Source of the DNA: Xiphophorus maculatus
Lineage: Eukaryota; Chordata; Actinopteri; Cyprinodontiformes; Poeciliidae
NCBI RefSeq assembly: GCF_002775205.1
Contig: NC_036457.1
Span: 8,200,024 to 8,264,023, forward strand
Length of the DNA stretch: 64,000 nt
Direction of reading: 5' to 3'
Part shown: in pieces, positions 48,970 to 61,687 of the stretch
Numbering within the stretch: position 1 is the stretch's first letter
Layout: each line of letters starts with the position of its first letter
Notes under the pieces: generated by a model
What the model was told of the DNA's origin: nothing
Databases searched by the model: none
The model's input: only the letters and a program-made list of their open reading frames with translations
Made by a program: the position numbers and the translations under genes

Positions 48970-51900
48970 TATATATATATATATATATATATTTGCAGTC
49001 TTAATTTGCAGTCAACATTCTTTTGGTGGGAGTTGCAACATGAGATCACTCTGGATGGATTTACATAGAAATGTAATTACTATGGCAAACCTTGAGATGA
49101 TAACCCATTTTATTTGTCCAGTTGTTTTCTGAAAATTCATCAAATTATTCTTTAAATATACATTTCCTCTTCTTTGTTTTTGTCATATTTATTATGAGAT
49201 ACATGCACAATATAATTTCTTAAATTAAATATCACGCAGGTGTTGACCTGCAACAACAACACAGTGCAAAACAATTCAGATTCACTTCAAAGACTCAAAA
49301 AATATCATGATGTTCTTCCTGTCCTTTCACCATTCAAGCTTAATGACCCATTTTCAAAGTGCAATTTAATTTTCTCTTTCCCTCAATTTTAAAAGTCATG
49401 TACAAGTAATCAAAAATCTCTAAAGATTAAAATAATTTTTTCTTTTTTTTCTTTCACCTCTTGAAAGATTTTAATCCTACCAAAGCCCTAAAATGCAAAG
49501 GGGAAACCATTTATAATTTCACCCCCATGTATAAGTGACTGATTTTTGTTGAGGTAACTGTGTCATAGAGGCTGCAAATGACAAAATGCATGGATCTCTA
49601 ATAATGTATCTATTCTTATTTGAAATGTAGATTTTTGTTTGTATTTCTGGACTTCTTTGATGATTTTCCTGTTGTTTAATTGTAAAAAATAAATGTATGA
49701 TTAAGAGTCCCCAAACCTTTTCAAGGCTTGGAGTTTGTAAACTGTCTATTTTAGGAAGCATATGTAGCAGAGCAGCTGCACAGAGAAGTGGCGGCAGAGG
49801 GAGGAGGTTTGGTTGCTTTGAAGTGCCGTGGGACTGCTTTGTTTGCTCACATGCTGAGATAAATGGTTGCTTTCCTCAATTATGAAGATAAGATGAGGGG
49901 CTTCTGATCCCAAGCCAGAATGACCTAGCTCTATACATTTTTTATCCTAGAATTTCTTCTGCTCTACTTGAAATCTTCAAGACACAGATACTATTTTTTT
50001 TATCTGAAAATGCCAGGACAAATAGCCAGGACATAATGTTGAAAATAATTTATGCTCTAAAAGAGAAAAACAGACTAATTACTAGATATATGTCTCCTAC
50101 TTGAAATAAAATTCTGTAATAATATACATAGGAAGGAAAACCTGTGCGGCTGGCTTTAAACACAGCCTTCCTGCATTGATGCTGTAATTGCTTTACTATC
50201 TTGGTCTTCTTTAAATGACGTCTAATTGAGGGGCTTCGCCACACCCTTTCCTCAAGCGGCTCCATTGAGCAATCAACCTGCAGAGCTATCTCTGCATCTT
50301 AATAAAAACTTCAATGATTGGACCACAACCCAGGACTTCCCTTAGACATAGGAAGAGCCAAAGAGGCGTAGGAGGGGGGGGGAGGGTGCCAGAAGCAGCA
50401 TCCGACAAAACATCCTGATTCATCTGATGCAGGGCGGGTGGGGGGGCTTTTAGAGCACAGGATGTAAGGAGTATGTTATTTTTTATGTTGAGGGATGATG
50501 GAGAAATTTAAGAAAAAGGGAGAAACCGACTTGTCACGCAAACAGCAGAGTTCACTGCGTGCAGTGATTAATGCGATGCATGAGTTAAACCTACTCGGTT
50601 CAAAACATCCACTCTGCAGAAGTGGACTTCAGCCAGCAGAAACAAAGATCTGCCAAGCTTCTGTCAGCAGTAGAGTAAATTTCCTTTGATTGGTAGGTAT
50701 TTCCTAATTAAATTAAACTCTTTATGGTAGCCATGAAAGGGGATATATGTTTATACCATGATTATTTATGCATGTAGATGTTTTCTAGGCCAAGCACAAG
50801 GAGGACTTCTGCATTTTCTGAAGCAATTTGTGTGTGGTTACATAAAATGTGGATTCCAGTTAAAGGTCACCTGTTGGCTTGGTGATAACAGCCAATTATT
50901 TTAAGCTATGATTTGAAAGGTTAAATGAAAGGCTGGTGTGAGATTCTCTGGAAAAATGAGACTTAGAAGATTGCAGTCATCATTTACTTTGCTTTATTAG
51001 ACGAATAGTGAAAAAAGTTGAGGTTGATTTGTTTAGGTGCAATTCATGGAGCCCATTTTCTTCTGATTTGTGGTTTCACATAATGTCTTAGTACTTTGTT
51101 TTGCAGCAAATCTGCTGTGGTTTTGAATACATTTTTCAGTATAATGTATCCAAATTATTCTAAAATTCTAATCATCCATCATTTTCAAAAGAAATAAATG
51201 CTTGAAACATTTACATGAGCTTTATGTGCTTAAAAAGACAAATAACTTTTTCTTTTACTGTCTGACTTTAAATGAGACTAGATATTTTGGATTACAAAAG
51301 ATATTTCTATTGCTTGAAGGGTGATGAAAGAAAAACGGTTTTGTTAGAATAACTATGTTTTGTTATCATTCTTACATAAGTAGTTACCAGTTTGTTTTTC
51401 ATTTAAAGGTTTAGTATTCACACCCCAGAGAGGAGGAATTTGTTAAACCGTGTGAAAGACAAAACTTGTTTTTTCCCTAAACCTTGAAGGTGCAGCTGCT
51501 TCTTATCTTGGGATACTCCTTAAACTGCTTGTGTGTAGAATGTAGTTCTTCCTTGTTTCAGAATAGCCATTCTTTGATTTGTCACTCTCCCACATTTCAC
51601 TCTTGACTCCCTTCTTTCTCCTGCTTAATAAAAAGACAGGCTCTGCTGCAGGGAGTCAGAACGCATGGTAAACACCTTGAGGAAATGGTTTGCTATGTTT
51701 TCTCCTTCTGCAGAAGCTTGGTTGAAAACTCATAAACGTTGTCTGTGATTCTTTCTTTGTATTTAGGTAAACAAAATACCTATCAGGTTTTGTTTTAGAG
51801 ATATTTTTTACTCTCATTAAATTTAAAACAGTTTCTTTGTAATTAGGGGAACTAGCTTCTAAACCATATATGATAACATCCGAAGCGGGTGACCATATAA

Positions 51901-52904
51901 TTGTTTGGGTATCCACACTTTTCTAAAAATAGTTTTGTCAACAATTTGCTTCTGACTGATTTCTTTATATTTTCTAACAGTGTCACAATGGTGCAGTGAA
52001 TTTGAGGTGTCATACATGCAATGGTGCAACTCCAATTAACTCTAATGTTCAAAAGCTTGAAAAGCTTCTTCATTGGTTCGTCCTCAGTCAGCTGCCTTGT
52101 GATTGGCTGCTTCTAATTTCAATAAGAAACATGTCTACAGGAAACACAGAACACCTGTGTTTCTTATTCAAGCGGGTATTCGCAGCTCAGAAGTTCAATC
52201 TGAAAAATACATAATTTAAAGCATGTGAAAAATGCACAATAGAGCAAAAACACAAAAAAAAATTATCAAATGTAATCGACAGAATAAATGAGGTTTTGAT
52301 CAGATTCCAGGAGAATGTTTTCCTCTAAAACAACAACAGAGGAATTCAATTATCTTTTGAGTTAGATTTTATTTTTAACCCAACATCACTTAGCAGACGC
52401 AATCAAAATATTCAAATTATTTCTAAAACTCATAGCAGTACAGCCTTTCATAACAATATAAAGGGATAATTAAAAACTATTTAAAATAGAATATGTGTAT
52501 CTGTAGAAAACACAACAAATTCTCCACATGCCTGCAGTAGGATCCATGCTGAGAGGTTGGGCTGGTTATGCCACTGCTATAAATCTATATCTCATCATGA
52601 AACTTCACAACAACTTGTTTACCAAGCCAGTTTTCCCTGTTATTTATGACAAGACTATTCAGACATTTCTAATTATGTAGCCAAAATTACTACCTGTGAA
52701 ACTCTTCTCCCTTTCTCTATCAATTATTCTCCCACTAAAGGTCCATCCTGTCAGTCTAAAAACAAGTACAGTCCCATTGCAAAACCATTCATAGTCCTTC
52801 ATTGCCTTTTTCAAAATGTCACATAGCAAGACAAAACTGCTGTATTTTAGTAGGATTCTGCATAGACTCACATAATGTTACACATAGTTGTGAATTGTAG
52901 GGGA

Positions 52905-53300
52905 AAAAATATTTACCAACTAATATTGATGGTGGTGGCAGCATTATGCTGTGTTAGCAAAGACAGGAAACCATTAGAGTTGATGGAAAAATTAATGAAG
53001 CCAAATATTGGGAGGAAAACCTTTCAGAAGCTGCAAAAAATTGGGATAGAGGTTCATTACGTAGCAGGGCAGAATACATGTCAGGATTTGAAAATGTATC
53101 TTCTCAAATGGTCTCCATCCAATCTGAGTGAACTGTTCTTTAAAGAACAACTGGAAGCAATTTCAATCTCTACACAAGCAAATCTGAGGTTTGAGACACA
53201 TCTCAAACCTCTTTCAGCCTTAATTTTTGTTTTATTTGTCAAAATGTTAAAACTATGTATTATTTTGCTTCTGGCTTTTTTTTATGGCTTTGTGTTGGTT
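52905..53300 (+). mobile_element. Tc1/mariner-like transposon remnant
   Basis: GATGGTGGTGGCAGCATTAT (GGGSIM block), GAGTTGATGGAAAAATTAAT, GGAGGAAAACCTTTCAGAAG and CTCCATCCAATCTGAGTGAA appear in the order of a common teleost Tc1-family element. Internal deletions and no open transposase. Confidence 0.5.
53186..53211. repeat. Perfect hairpin, 11-bp arms, 4-nt loop
   Basis: GAGGTTTGAGA and TCTCAAACCTC around CACA, inside the Tc1-like remnant. Confidence 0.9.
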
Positions 53301-55764
53301 TATCAAATAAAGTCTTAAACTTTTTCAACAACAGTGAAGCAGCTGGGATGAAATTTAGGATATATTTTTTACATCAAACACACAAACATGTTTATATTAT
53401 GCTGATCAATTTGAATTGGTTTCACTTGTTTTATTGTTGAAAGCTGTTTATCCTAATTGTGTTATTTTTCTGTATTAATAAACTGGAATTAAAACCATAA
53501 TGAGTTTAAACTTCATATACTTGGACTGAATTAGATTTTAATATAAACTGTATTTAACTGTTTTATTTTCTGTTTCCTACTTTTAACAGATTAATGTGCA
53601 GGAGAGAAGTTTATCTTAAAACCAATTGAAGAAGAGGTTGCACATTTGTTAGAATCCTTTCTGTGAAATAACTTTGGATTTAACTGAGCTGCACATTTTG
53701 CATCCCTTGCAAAAACAGTCACGTTTGAAGCTACTTGTGAACTCGAGGTGAACTCTTCAGATGAAAGGGATGAAATTGATCTACAATTTGATGGGGAATC
53801 AAGGCCTGAACTTCAGTACTTGAAGACTTCACCTATTGAATGTTATGTGAGAGATTTTCCGAAGCAGGAATGTGTTTGCTGTCTGCTGAAATAATGACCA
53901 ATAGATGGCTGACCCTTGCATGACCACACCATTCCTCAGTGAAGTGCATAGATTTGGTTGCTACGTCTGCTAATGGCAAACAGATTTACCAGGATGCGAG
54001 GGAGGAATTTTCACTCCATCTTTTGCACATTTTGTTGAGGTACACACATCTATTGCAAATGTCTGCGTCAGATTACTGGGGCAGCAAAGATAAGCACTTG
54101 TAAAGACCCTTGGGTCTTGTTTATTATTAGGGCAAGAGTGGGAAATGGTGTTCGGCAAGCAGCAAGGAAAACAGACGATCTGGAAAAACTAATACGTTGC
54201 TCTCATGCAACATTTGTCAGGCTATTACGCCTCCCCCCGTGAGATAGCACTCTGGGATTTATTAGTTGTTCGTGCTATTTTCCCAGATATCAATTTTCAA
54301 TATAGTCATGCAAAAATCTGTGTCAGGAAATGTGAAGAACGAAAGTAGAGGTACAAAAGTTAAGCTTTTAAAAACAAAAATGGCTCTGAGAATTTAATGT
54401 GCACAAATCTCTCATGATGTTCAATTACGCTACTATTTTAATTAGCATTACCTTATTGCTCTGTACTTTAATTTCATTCTTCTATGTTTCTCTAACCTTA
54501 CATAGTCCATAAAATGAAAAAAAAAGAAAGCTAAATTACAAGACGAGTTATTTATTTAAGACATGTTAGGTAACATGTTTTTTTTATGTGTAAGAGCTCC
54601 GGGACTTTCTCAAGTAAATTAATAAAAATATCAACATGAAATCCAGCATCCAACACATTAATTAGTATTAAAAGTCTATATATGTCATAGTTTATTCACT
54701 GCATACTGGAGAACTGGCTGTGTAGAGCGTGGGATCACTCACAACTAAAAAAACACAAAAACCAGAATGAATATATTATCACTACCGCAGAGAGCAGGTT
54801 AGCATATTCCATAACCCTACTGAATATCAGGAGATGTAGGTCTATAAAAGTTTGGAAAAACTATGTAAAGTTTGGTGTCTGAACTTGGATTGTTTTCCTG
54901 GTTTTTTGTGAGCTAATCAATGTTTTCCCATATGTTGTGTTTCATCCCCACCCTTTAACCATTTCCTCATTGGGTCCGTCCCTAACTGTTTGTTTAATGT
55001 ACATTTGTTTGAGGTCCGCACTGATTTAGACAAGCCATCAAGCTGACTTCAGCTTAGAAAAAGAAAAACGCCCGTCGCCCCGATGGATGACGTGAACCAG
55101 CATCCTGAGAGAGTCCAGTCTCTGGCCAGTAGTTGAACTCAAACCCATCACATCGGCTCACTAAAACAACAACCTCAGTGTCACAAAAATGAATTTTAGG
55201 AAGCACTGGGAGTACAAAGGCCCCATAATGTCTACCCGATCCATTGGTTATAAGATTTTCAGGACAATATAGGGAAGTAAAAGCTTACTGTAGCACCAAC
55301 TACAATACTGAGAGTAAAAACCTCACGCTTGCAAATGCTACAGTCTCCCTTCCTTGAAATCTTTATCAGTGATTGTCATCTTCCATTCCATCGGCATGTG
55401 ACAGAGGGGATCTGCATTGTTGCCAGCTGTGGTTCAGATGTTCCCTGGTTTTGTGTTGGAAGCTCAAGAGGCGAGTTGAGTGGCGTGTTACCAAGTTTTA
55501 TTCTGCTACTCCTACAAACCTTCAATGAAAGGAAGGAAACTGTGTGATCGCAGCGCTCAGTGGCCTTTTTGATTGCTTCTGCAGGAGGAGCTCTCTTCAT
55601 ACAGGTGATCAGATATAAAACATGACAACCGAAACCTGGGGGGTCCTGTTAAGAAAATTATGAAAATTGTTCATCCTGTTTCAACCCTGTCTTATGTCTT
55701 TTGCATCCTTTAGCTATTTTTTTCCTCGTATTGTTCTGTAATTAGCTCCATGCATCTTTGCATC

Positions 55765-55835
55765 AACTCTGACGCTGCTGAAGATAATTATCACCACAGC
55801 ACGGTGCTTCTGCCACCATGCTTTACTGTGTGCAT
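55765..55835 (-). mobile_element. Tc1-like fragment (tentative)
   Basis: TTCTGCCACCATGCTTTACT followed by GTGTGCATGGTGTGC is the minus-strand Tc1 box. Very short. Confidence 0.35.
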
Positions 55836-58064
55836 GGTGTGCTACGTTTTATGTGTAGAGCTACTTTTAATAAAGTTTATTGCTTGTAAGTCAAAAGACT
55901 ACTTAGCTTCCCTCATTTTGAATATATAAATATTCAAATCTTGGGAAGTTGATTTGTAATCTCACCCTACTTTTTAATTTGTCCTGTATGCTGTTTCTTT
56001 TCATTTGTTTACTTTTCTCTAACAAGCCACTGAAGCTTTCACAGAACAATTTGACTTATAACTGAGGAAAAATTAGAGACAGATAGACTTCATCTCATAA
56101 CTGCAGGATTTTTAACAGCAAATTTCGTGCATTTTATTTATGGGTTTCTAAGTAAAAAGGAGGCTGAAAACAAATGCACAGAATAGCTTTCCTTTATTAT
56201 TGATTAATTACATAAAATCCCAGTAAAATGCATTCACGTTTGTGTTCATAAAAGATGTAGAAAAAATCTAAAGAAAAATTCTCTTGTTGTTATTGTTAAT
56301 CTTGTTTTTTATATATCATATTAAACACCTTCAGAACTTTTTGTTTTTGTGTTATGCTGCTATTACACCTGAAATTCCCTTGTGTCATAGAATAAAGGCT
56401 GTTTATATTTTTCTATTCGTATTCCAGTCATTTTTGAAAAAGCTTTTGCATTTTTAGTAGCAACAAGCTCTAACTTTGATAGTTAGTTTCATGTAATATC
56501 ATAACAAACGTAATCTGAGCTGAAGACATTCATCATTTAGATTTTGCTGCATTGAGGCCTGAAATGTTTGCTGGGTTCCATCGAGACGCAGCTCTTTTTC
56601 TTTTGGCTTCCTGTTTCCGATCCGAGGGGACGGTGATGTTGCGAGATAACAGCATAGACTAAATTAACTGTCTTCAGTCTGGGCATTCTGATGTAACTGA
56701 TCTGTCTGTGTCTTCCTGCCTGTGGAAATGCCTTTTTAGAGCTCCCAACAACTTATTATACTTCTTTTTGTTTGCTTCCATCTACTTTTTTTTTTGCTTC
56801 TGTCTTTCTTAAAATTAGCTTAATATAACTAGTCTGCTTAGTATCTAGATCCCCTAGGTTGCAGCAGAGCTCCATCTTTACATTTAACTTGGCTTAACTG
56901 AGTTTAAATGGAGATACTTCAAAAATAAGCCACTATTTGCTACAGGAATTAAATGGGTAACACTGTTGGTGCTATGAAAACTAAAATATTGAATAAACAT
57001 GTCATTATTTTTGCAATTTTAAACAATAACAGCAACAGAAAAAAACTGTTAGGGATGCCTAGCTGACGCCAGTCTCATAAACAGTTTCTGGCTCTGGGAC
57101 TAACTGTTGAGGCTTGCTGCTGCACATGATAAGCCCCACAGGATGGCAAGACTGGCCTTATCGAGACCGACCAAACCAGAGGACCTTTGCTATCGCCGGA
57201 CCCGCTGGCAGACGAAAAAACTCATCCGCCTTATCTCCCCTCTGCTCCAACTCGGCTACTCTGTCCACTCTCAGCAGGTGCTGTTCTCATTAAGGCAGAA
57301 ACAGGAAATTTGGATAATGTTTAACTGCAATAGGTGAAGAGAGACTTTTTTGGCAAGCATGGCGGTGCTGCAAAAACTCAGGGCAAGTGTTTATTTTTAA
57401 ATGGGAGACGTCTGTTATCGCATGGAAAGCGGGTTAATTTCAATACAATGGCAGTGTGTTTTACCATGTGGTAATAGGAAATATAATGTTGAAGTTTGGA
57501 TGGATTATTTTATGAATGAGAACGAAAACAATTAAAATGCGGAGAGGAAACTTGAGATTTGCTTGTTGCTGAAAGAGACAAAATAGTGGCATTGTTTCAT
57601 TAATTAAATGTGCTTGAATTAGAAGTTTTATTTTTCTCCATTTTTGAAAAGGATATTTATTTTACACATTTTGAGGTAACAAGTGGTCTCGATAACAAAC
57701 TGTATACAGCTTTATTTTTCTTTCCTCCCCACCTCTGTGAAATAACCCTGTCATATCTGCTATCCTTCCTCTCTGTGAGTTTGCACCTCACAAATTGTCA
57801 AAGGATACCTGCCCCTGCAGGCTGTTTGTTCAAAGGGTTACTGTGCCAAAGCACATTTCCCTTTTGACCTCTGCTAATTACTGAGCAGCTCCAACAGCCA
57901 GGAGTTACAAGCCAGACTCTTCTGCTTCCGCCTGTAGCACAAAGAGGTCTCACCTTTTATGCTGGGTTAATAACCAGCAGAATAACAACACAGATTTATG
58001 CAGTTAGTGTCTTTGTTGAAACTGACGGGTGAGTCAGAGTACATCTGTGACTTTAAGATAATCT

Positions 58065-60528
58065 GATCGGTGCATCTGCAGGAGGTGGGACTCCAGGAGG
58101 CCACATCGCTGTGGCTGCAGCCCCACCACTGCTGAGTCTTGGGACGGCTGCTTTGCTAGTCATTACAGTTTGGCTGCAACAAAACCCAGCAAAAAATAAA
58201 AAAATTAAACAATAAATTCTGCATTTTCCAAAATATTTCTTGTTATCATGGTTAAAAAAACCCATCTATGGCACAAATAGTTTGCTACATACTGTATATA
58301 CCTCCATAAATATCCTCAGCATATATTTTTGCACTTACTGCAGAGTTTGTTGTAACAGGCGCTGGGACAGTCACTGCAGGATGTTCCTGACTTGTAGGGA
58401 TTAGTGAAATTGTAGTTTCCTCTGCAAAGCAGGCAAAATAACTAAAATATAAATAGTAAGATAAATAAATACTTAGATACAAACCTTACATTTGTATGTA
58501 AGACTGAAAGATTACTTGTTTCTACCTAGAAGGGAAAGCATGTTTTAATTACTATTTAATGACTGGAAAATGATTTGCAGAACGAAACGATTTCTGTAGT
58601 TCTTCCTCAGTTAATTTAATCCTGCATCCACGTGGTCATTCATCATTGCATTATTGATTTGTGGGTTTTCTCAGTAACCCATCCGGTCTGTGATGTATTA
58701 ATCCTTTCTAGCAGACGGAAAATTTATAAAAATTTTAGTTTTTGCTCCGAGGTGAAACAGCATGCAATTTTGAAAAAGAGTTATCTGCATTGCAAAGTTC
58801 TTACTGTGGGCAGTAGTGGCAGACGTAGAAGTATTTGTATGTGGAGTTGGAGCAGTAGGCCATAGCACAGCCAGTATTTTTGGAGGTGGCCCAAACAACC
58901 TGTGCACAAAAAGGAGACGCTGTTCAGCATTGTGTTTTCAAAGTAAAGTGGCCCATTTGTGTGCAAACTAATCAGAATAGGAAACTATGAAGACAACCAC
59001 ACCTGTGTATAGTGTCCCACCACTCCTCCGTTAATGGATCCGACTCCGTAGAGGAAGTTGGCTACCTTGTTGTACCAGGCCTGGATGGCGTTGGACTAGG
59101 AGTTCTTGAAGCTGGCCATGTAGAGATTCTCCCCACAGCCACTGGCTGCAGCCAAACACAATATCAACATAATTTTTGCTCAATCCATGACCACATTTTC
59201 TAATTTCATGCTTGTACAATAAATTATTATTGTCCAAAAAGTTTGTTTTGAAGAGGTATGGCTGTTATATCACAAGATCAAATGAGTCAATATTTATGAG
59301 AGGGATTAAAAAAAGATATCAAGATTTCTAAAACCGTAGTTATCCACTATGACTTACCATCATCCATTTTTTTATGTTAATAAATGTTCTGATAAAAGAG
59401 TGCATGCTTAGACAAATGTACTATGTTTATTTTGGAATAAAGGTTTTTAACTGAACTAATCAAAGTTCTGATCAAACTGGAGTACAAGCATTTGCTTCAT
59501 AGTTAATGAAATACTATGAAGCTGTAAATACTGAAAATACAAACCTTGTCTCAGTTACTACTATATATATTAGGATATATTTTTCTTAAGTTCAAAAGAT
59601 TAAAGTTAAAGTTGCATGAGTTCAATCAAGATTTTTAAACTTGCTCTGCTACCGCTGTCCTACTCTAATCTTTTAGCTAGTTTGCTTATTTATGGTGCAC
59701 ATGACTCTCCAACAAGGTAGATCTCTTTTTGACCATGTATAACATAAATCCTAATGTTATACAGAGAATACTAATATTAAGTCTAGGTGCTTCTGTAAAA
59801 AAAGAAAAAAAAAGACTATTATTACCATTTATCAATGCTGAAGCCTTATATTTCCTGTATTCCTCTATATTTATGCATCTATGTCATGTTTTAAAAACTT
59901 TCTCAAAAGAAAAATGGACTCACAAGACAAGTAAAAGTATGCTTTGATTGTCTTAAATTAAATATTCTTTACAGATTTTACACATGTGCAAGTCTCGCAT
60001 GTAAACAAAGATGTCTGCTGCCACGATGAGCTTTCTGCTGATGACTGCTTGCAGGGCTGTGTTTCATGGAGCAGGTTGCTGCCCATTTCTCAGAATTGGT
60101 TGCAGCCTCTTTGTTCCAGCTCTGCAGAAAAGGCAGAAAAAGAAATCTAAACAGATACACAACACTTCTCCAACAACATTTAGATGACCAGGCCTTCCTA
60201 TTTTTTTTTATTATTACTTTTTTTTGTATTGCAGTGAAAAAATTGCATATTTAAAACTGAGAGTAATGTCATTCATTTTAGACATTCATTACAAATTCTT
60301 CACAGGAAAAATTTGTTGTCTTCCTGTGTGGGGAAATGATTAAACCAGAAAGCCTTAAAGACTTAGATGGCAATATCAGAAGCAATAAGTCCTTAATCAT
60401 TTTCTGTTCTGCTTCATTTGTTTTTACCATTTTCATCATGTTGCTGGCAGTAGCTTGGACACCTCTCCTCAGAGTATTATGCTTGTTCACAATCTCAGTC
60501 TGCTCTGTCGAAGTCGTGCGCGTGACGC
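58065..60528 (-). pseudogene. Cysteine-rich secretory protein (CRISP/CAP family) pseudogene
   Basis: CRISPs are secreted CAP-domain proteins with a C-terminal Cys-rich ICR module. Exon-like pieces, right to left: 60428-60528 (EIVNKHNTLRRGVQATASNM), about 60046-60121 (SWNKEAATNSEKWAATCSMK), 59003-59145 (SGCGENLYMASFKNS, YGVGSINGGVVGHYTQ), 58805-58899 ([27 protein letters not shown]), 58339-58421 (GNYNFTNPYKSGTSCSDCPS, ACYNKLC), about 58065-58173 (GCSHSDVASWSPTSCRCTDQ). Breaks: an in-frame TAG at 59096-59098 inside the CAP domain and a second TAG at 58156-58158 in the ICR exon. The last exon's frame does not fit the preceding splice phase, ICR cysteine positions are replaced, and no consensus donor ends the second piece. 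No signal-peptide exon was found upstream. In human, CRISP genes also neighbour RHAG. Confidence 0.85.
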
Positions 60529-60604
60529 CTAAATAAGAAAAACAAAATATGTAAAAGCAAAAAAGAGCTGAACATCACTGCAGAATTTCAAACAATACAA
60601 CTGC

Positions 60605-60607
<3 letters not shown>

Positions 60608-60694
<87 letters not shown>
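60608..60694. repeat. (TA)n microsatellite
   Basis: About 43 uninterrupted TA units just beyond the first recognisable CRISP exon, where a signal-peptide exon might have been. Confidence 0.97.
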
Positions 60695-60697
<3 letters not shown>

Positions 60698-61039
60698 TTT
60701 ATGTTTAAGATAACACCTCATCATATGTTTACCCAAAACCTCCTCTGGTGACATAGTTCTAGCTTAGCCTTATCCAAATTCACTAAAGGAATGCTATGCT
60801 GTTGCATTTTAGATAATGAAATTGATTATTTTTGTATTTAAAATAGGAATTGAATTATTTATTTGCATCATTATTGCATTGCTAATACCGTATTAAAAGA
60901 GTTTAGTAGTTGAATAAAAAATTTGTAGAAAGTGAATTTTAAAAAAAAATCAGATTAATTGATTAGTACTGAAAGTTAAACCTGGCAAAAAATTGGCCAA
61001 ATTACACAATTTTAGGTAAAATTAGGTAATATAGAATTT

Positions 61040-61376
61040 TACTCCATGCATTCAATAACGCGCCCTTCTGTAATTCACTGATGCGGAGTACAAAGCGGCT
61101 CCATGTGTGCTTTGTGTTGATCTGCTCCCCTCCTGTGATAAACACTTGTAGGTGCAACCTGCAGTGCGCATGCGCAGACATTCACAGACCTCATCGCAGG
61201 TTGGAGGGCGAGCATCATCATCCTCCATCCAAACACACGCAGAGGGAGGGATACCTTCGGTTTGTTTAATTTATTTCTGCCCTCTTTCCTCCCCCCCCCC
61301 CCCCCCTGGCCGCTGCTGCTGCCGCTGTTGTAGCCGCAGCGTCAGACATCAGCACGGAGGGAGCAGAAGCCATAAG
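61040..61376 (+). promoter_or_regulatory. maco1: maco1 promoter and 5' UTR with NRF1-type site
   Basis: Composition turns GC- and CpG-rich. TGCGCATGCGCA at 61165-61176 is a perfect palindromic match to the NRF1 core GCGCATGCGC, about 200 bp before the ATG. A run of 16 C's lies at 61291-61306 and GCTGCTGCTGCCGCTG follows. No TATA box, which fits a broadly active CpG-type promoter. The TSS is not defined. Confidence 0.55.
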
Positions 61377-61642
61377 ATGAAGAAACGCTATGTGGACGCG
61401 AACAGGCTCCGGAAGATGAGAAGACTGAAAATCACGGAGAAGCTGTCTGAGAGGTAGCCGAGCCGAACCGAGCCGAGCCGAGCCGAGCCCAGCTGCCGCC
61501 GCTGCTGCTGCTGCTTTTGTTGTGGCGCCACGTCTCCGTCTTTGTGTGCATTTCAGCCGTCGTCATCCCGCCTGCTCACCTGGTCTGCTTCGCGTCTTCT
61601 TTCTCCGTCCGTGTGTCGCATCTTTTCCTCTCAATGAGCCAG

Positions 61643-61687
<45 letters not shown>

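Larger units (their letters stand above)
42101..58060. other. Intergenic region between rhag and the CRISP pseudogene
   Basis: No exon with family similarity was found on either strand. It contains DNA-transposon remnants, two L2-like LINE 3' ends, MITEs and hairpins listed separately. GC-richer unassigned islands near 49,770-49,900 and 57,050-57,300 show no recognisable protein and may be regulatory. Confidence 0.6.

Noticed and set aside
57107-57337. 76-residue open frame in a GC-richer island
   Set aside because: Leans on no known family and has no flanking exon signals; possibly a conserved noncoding block, but unsupported.
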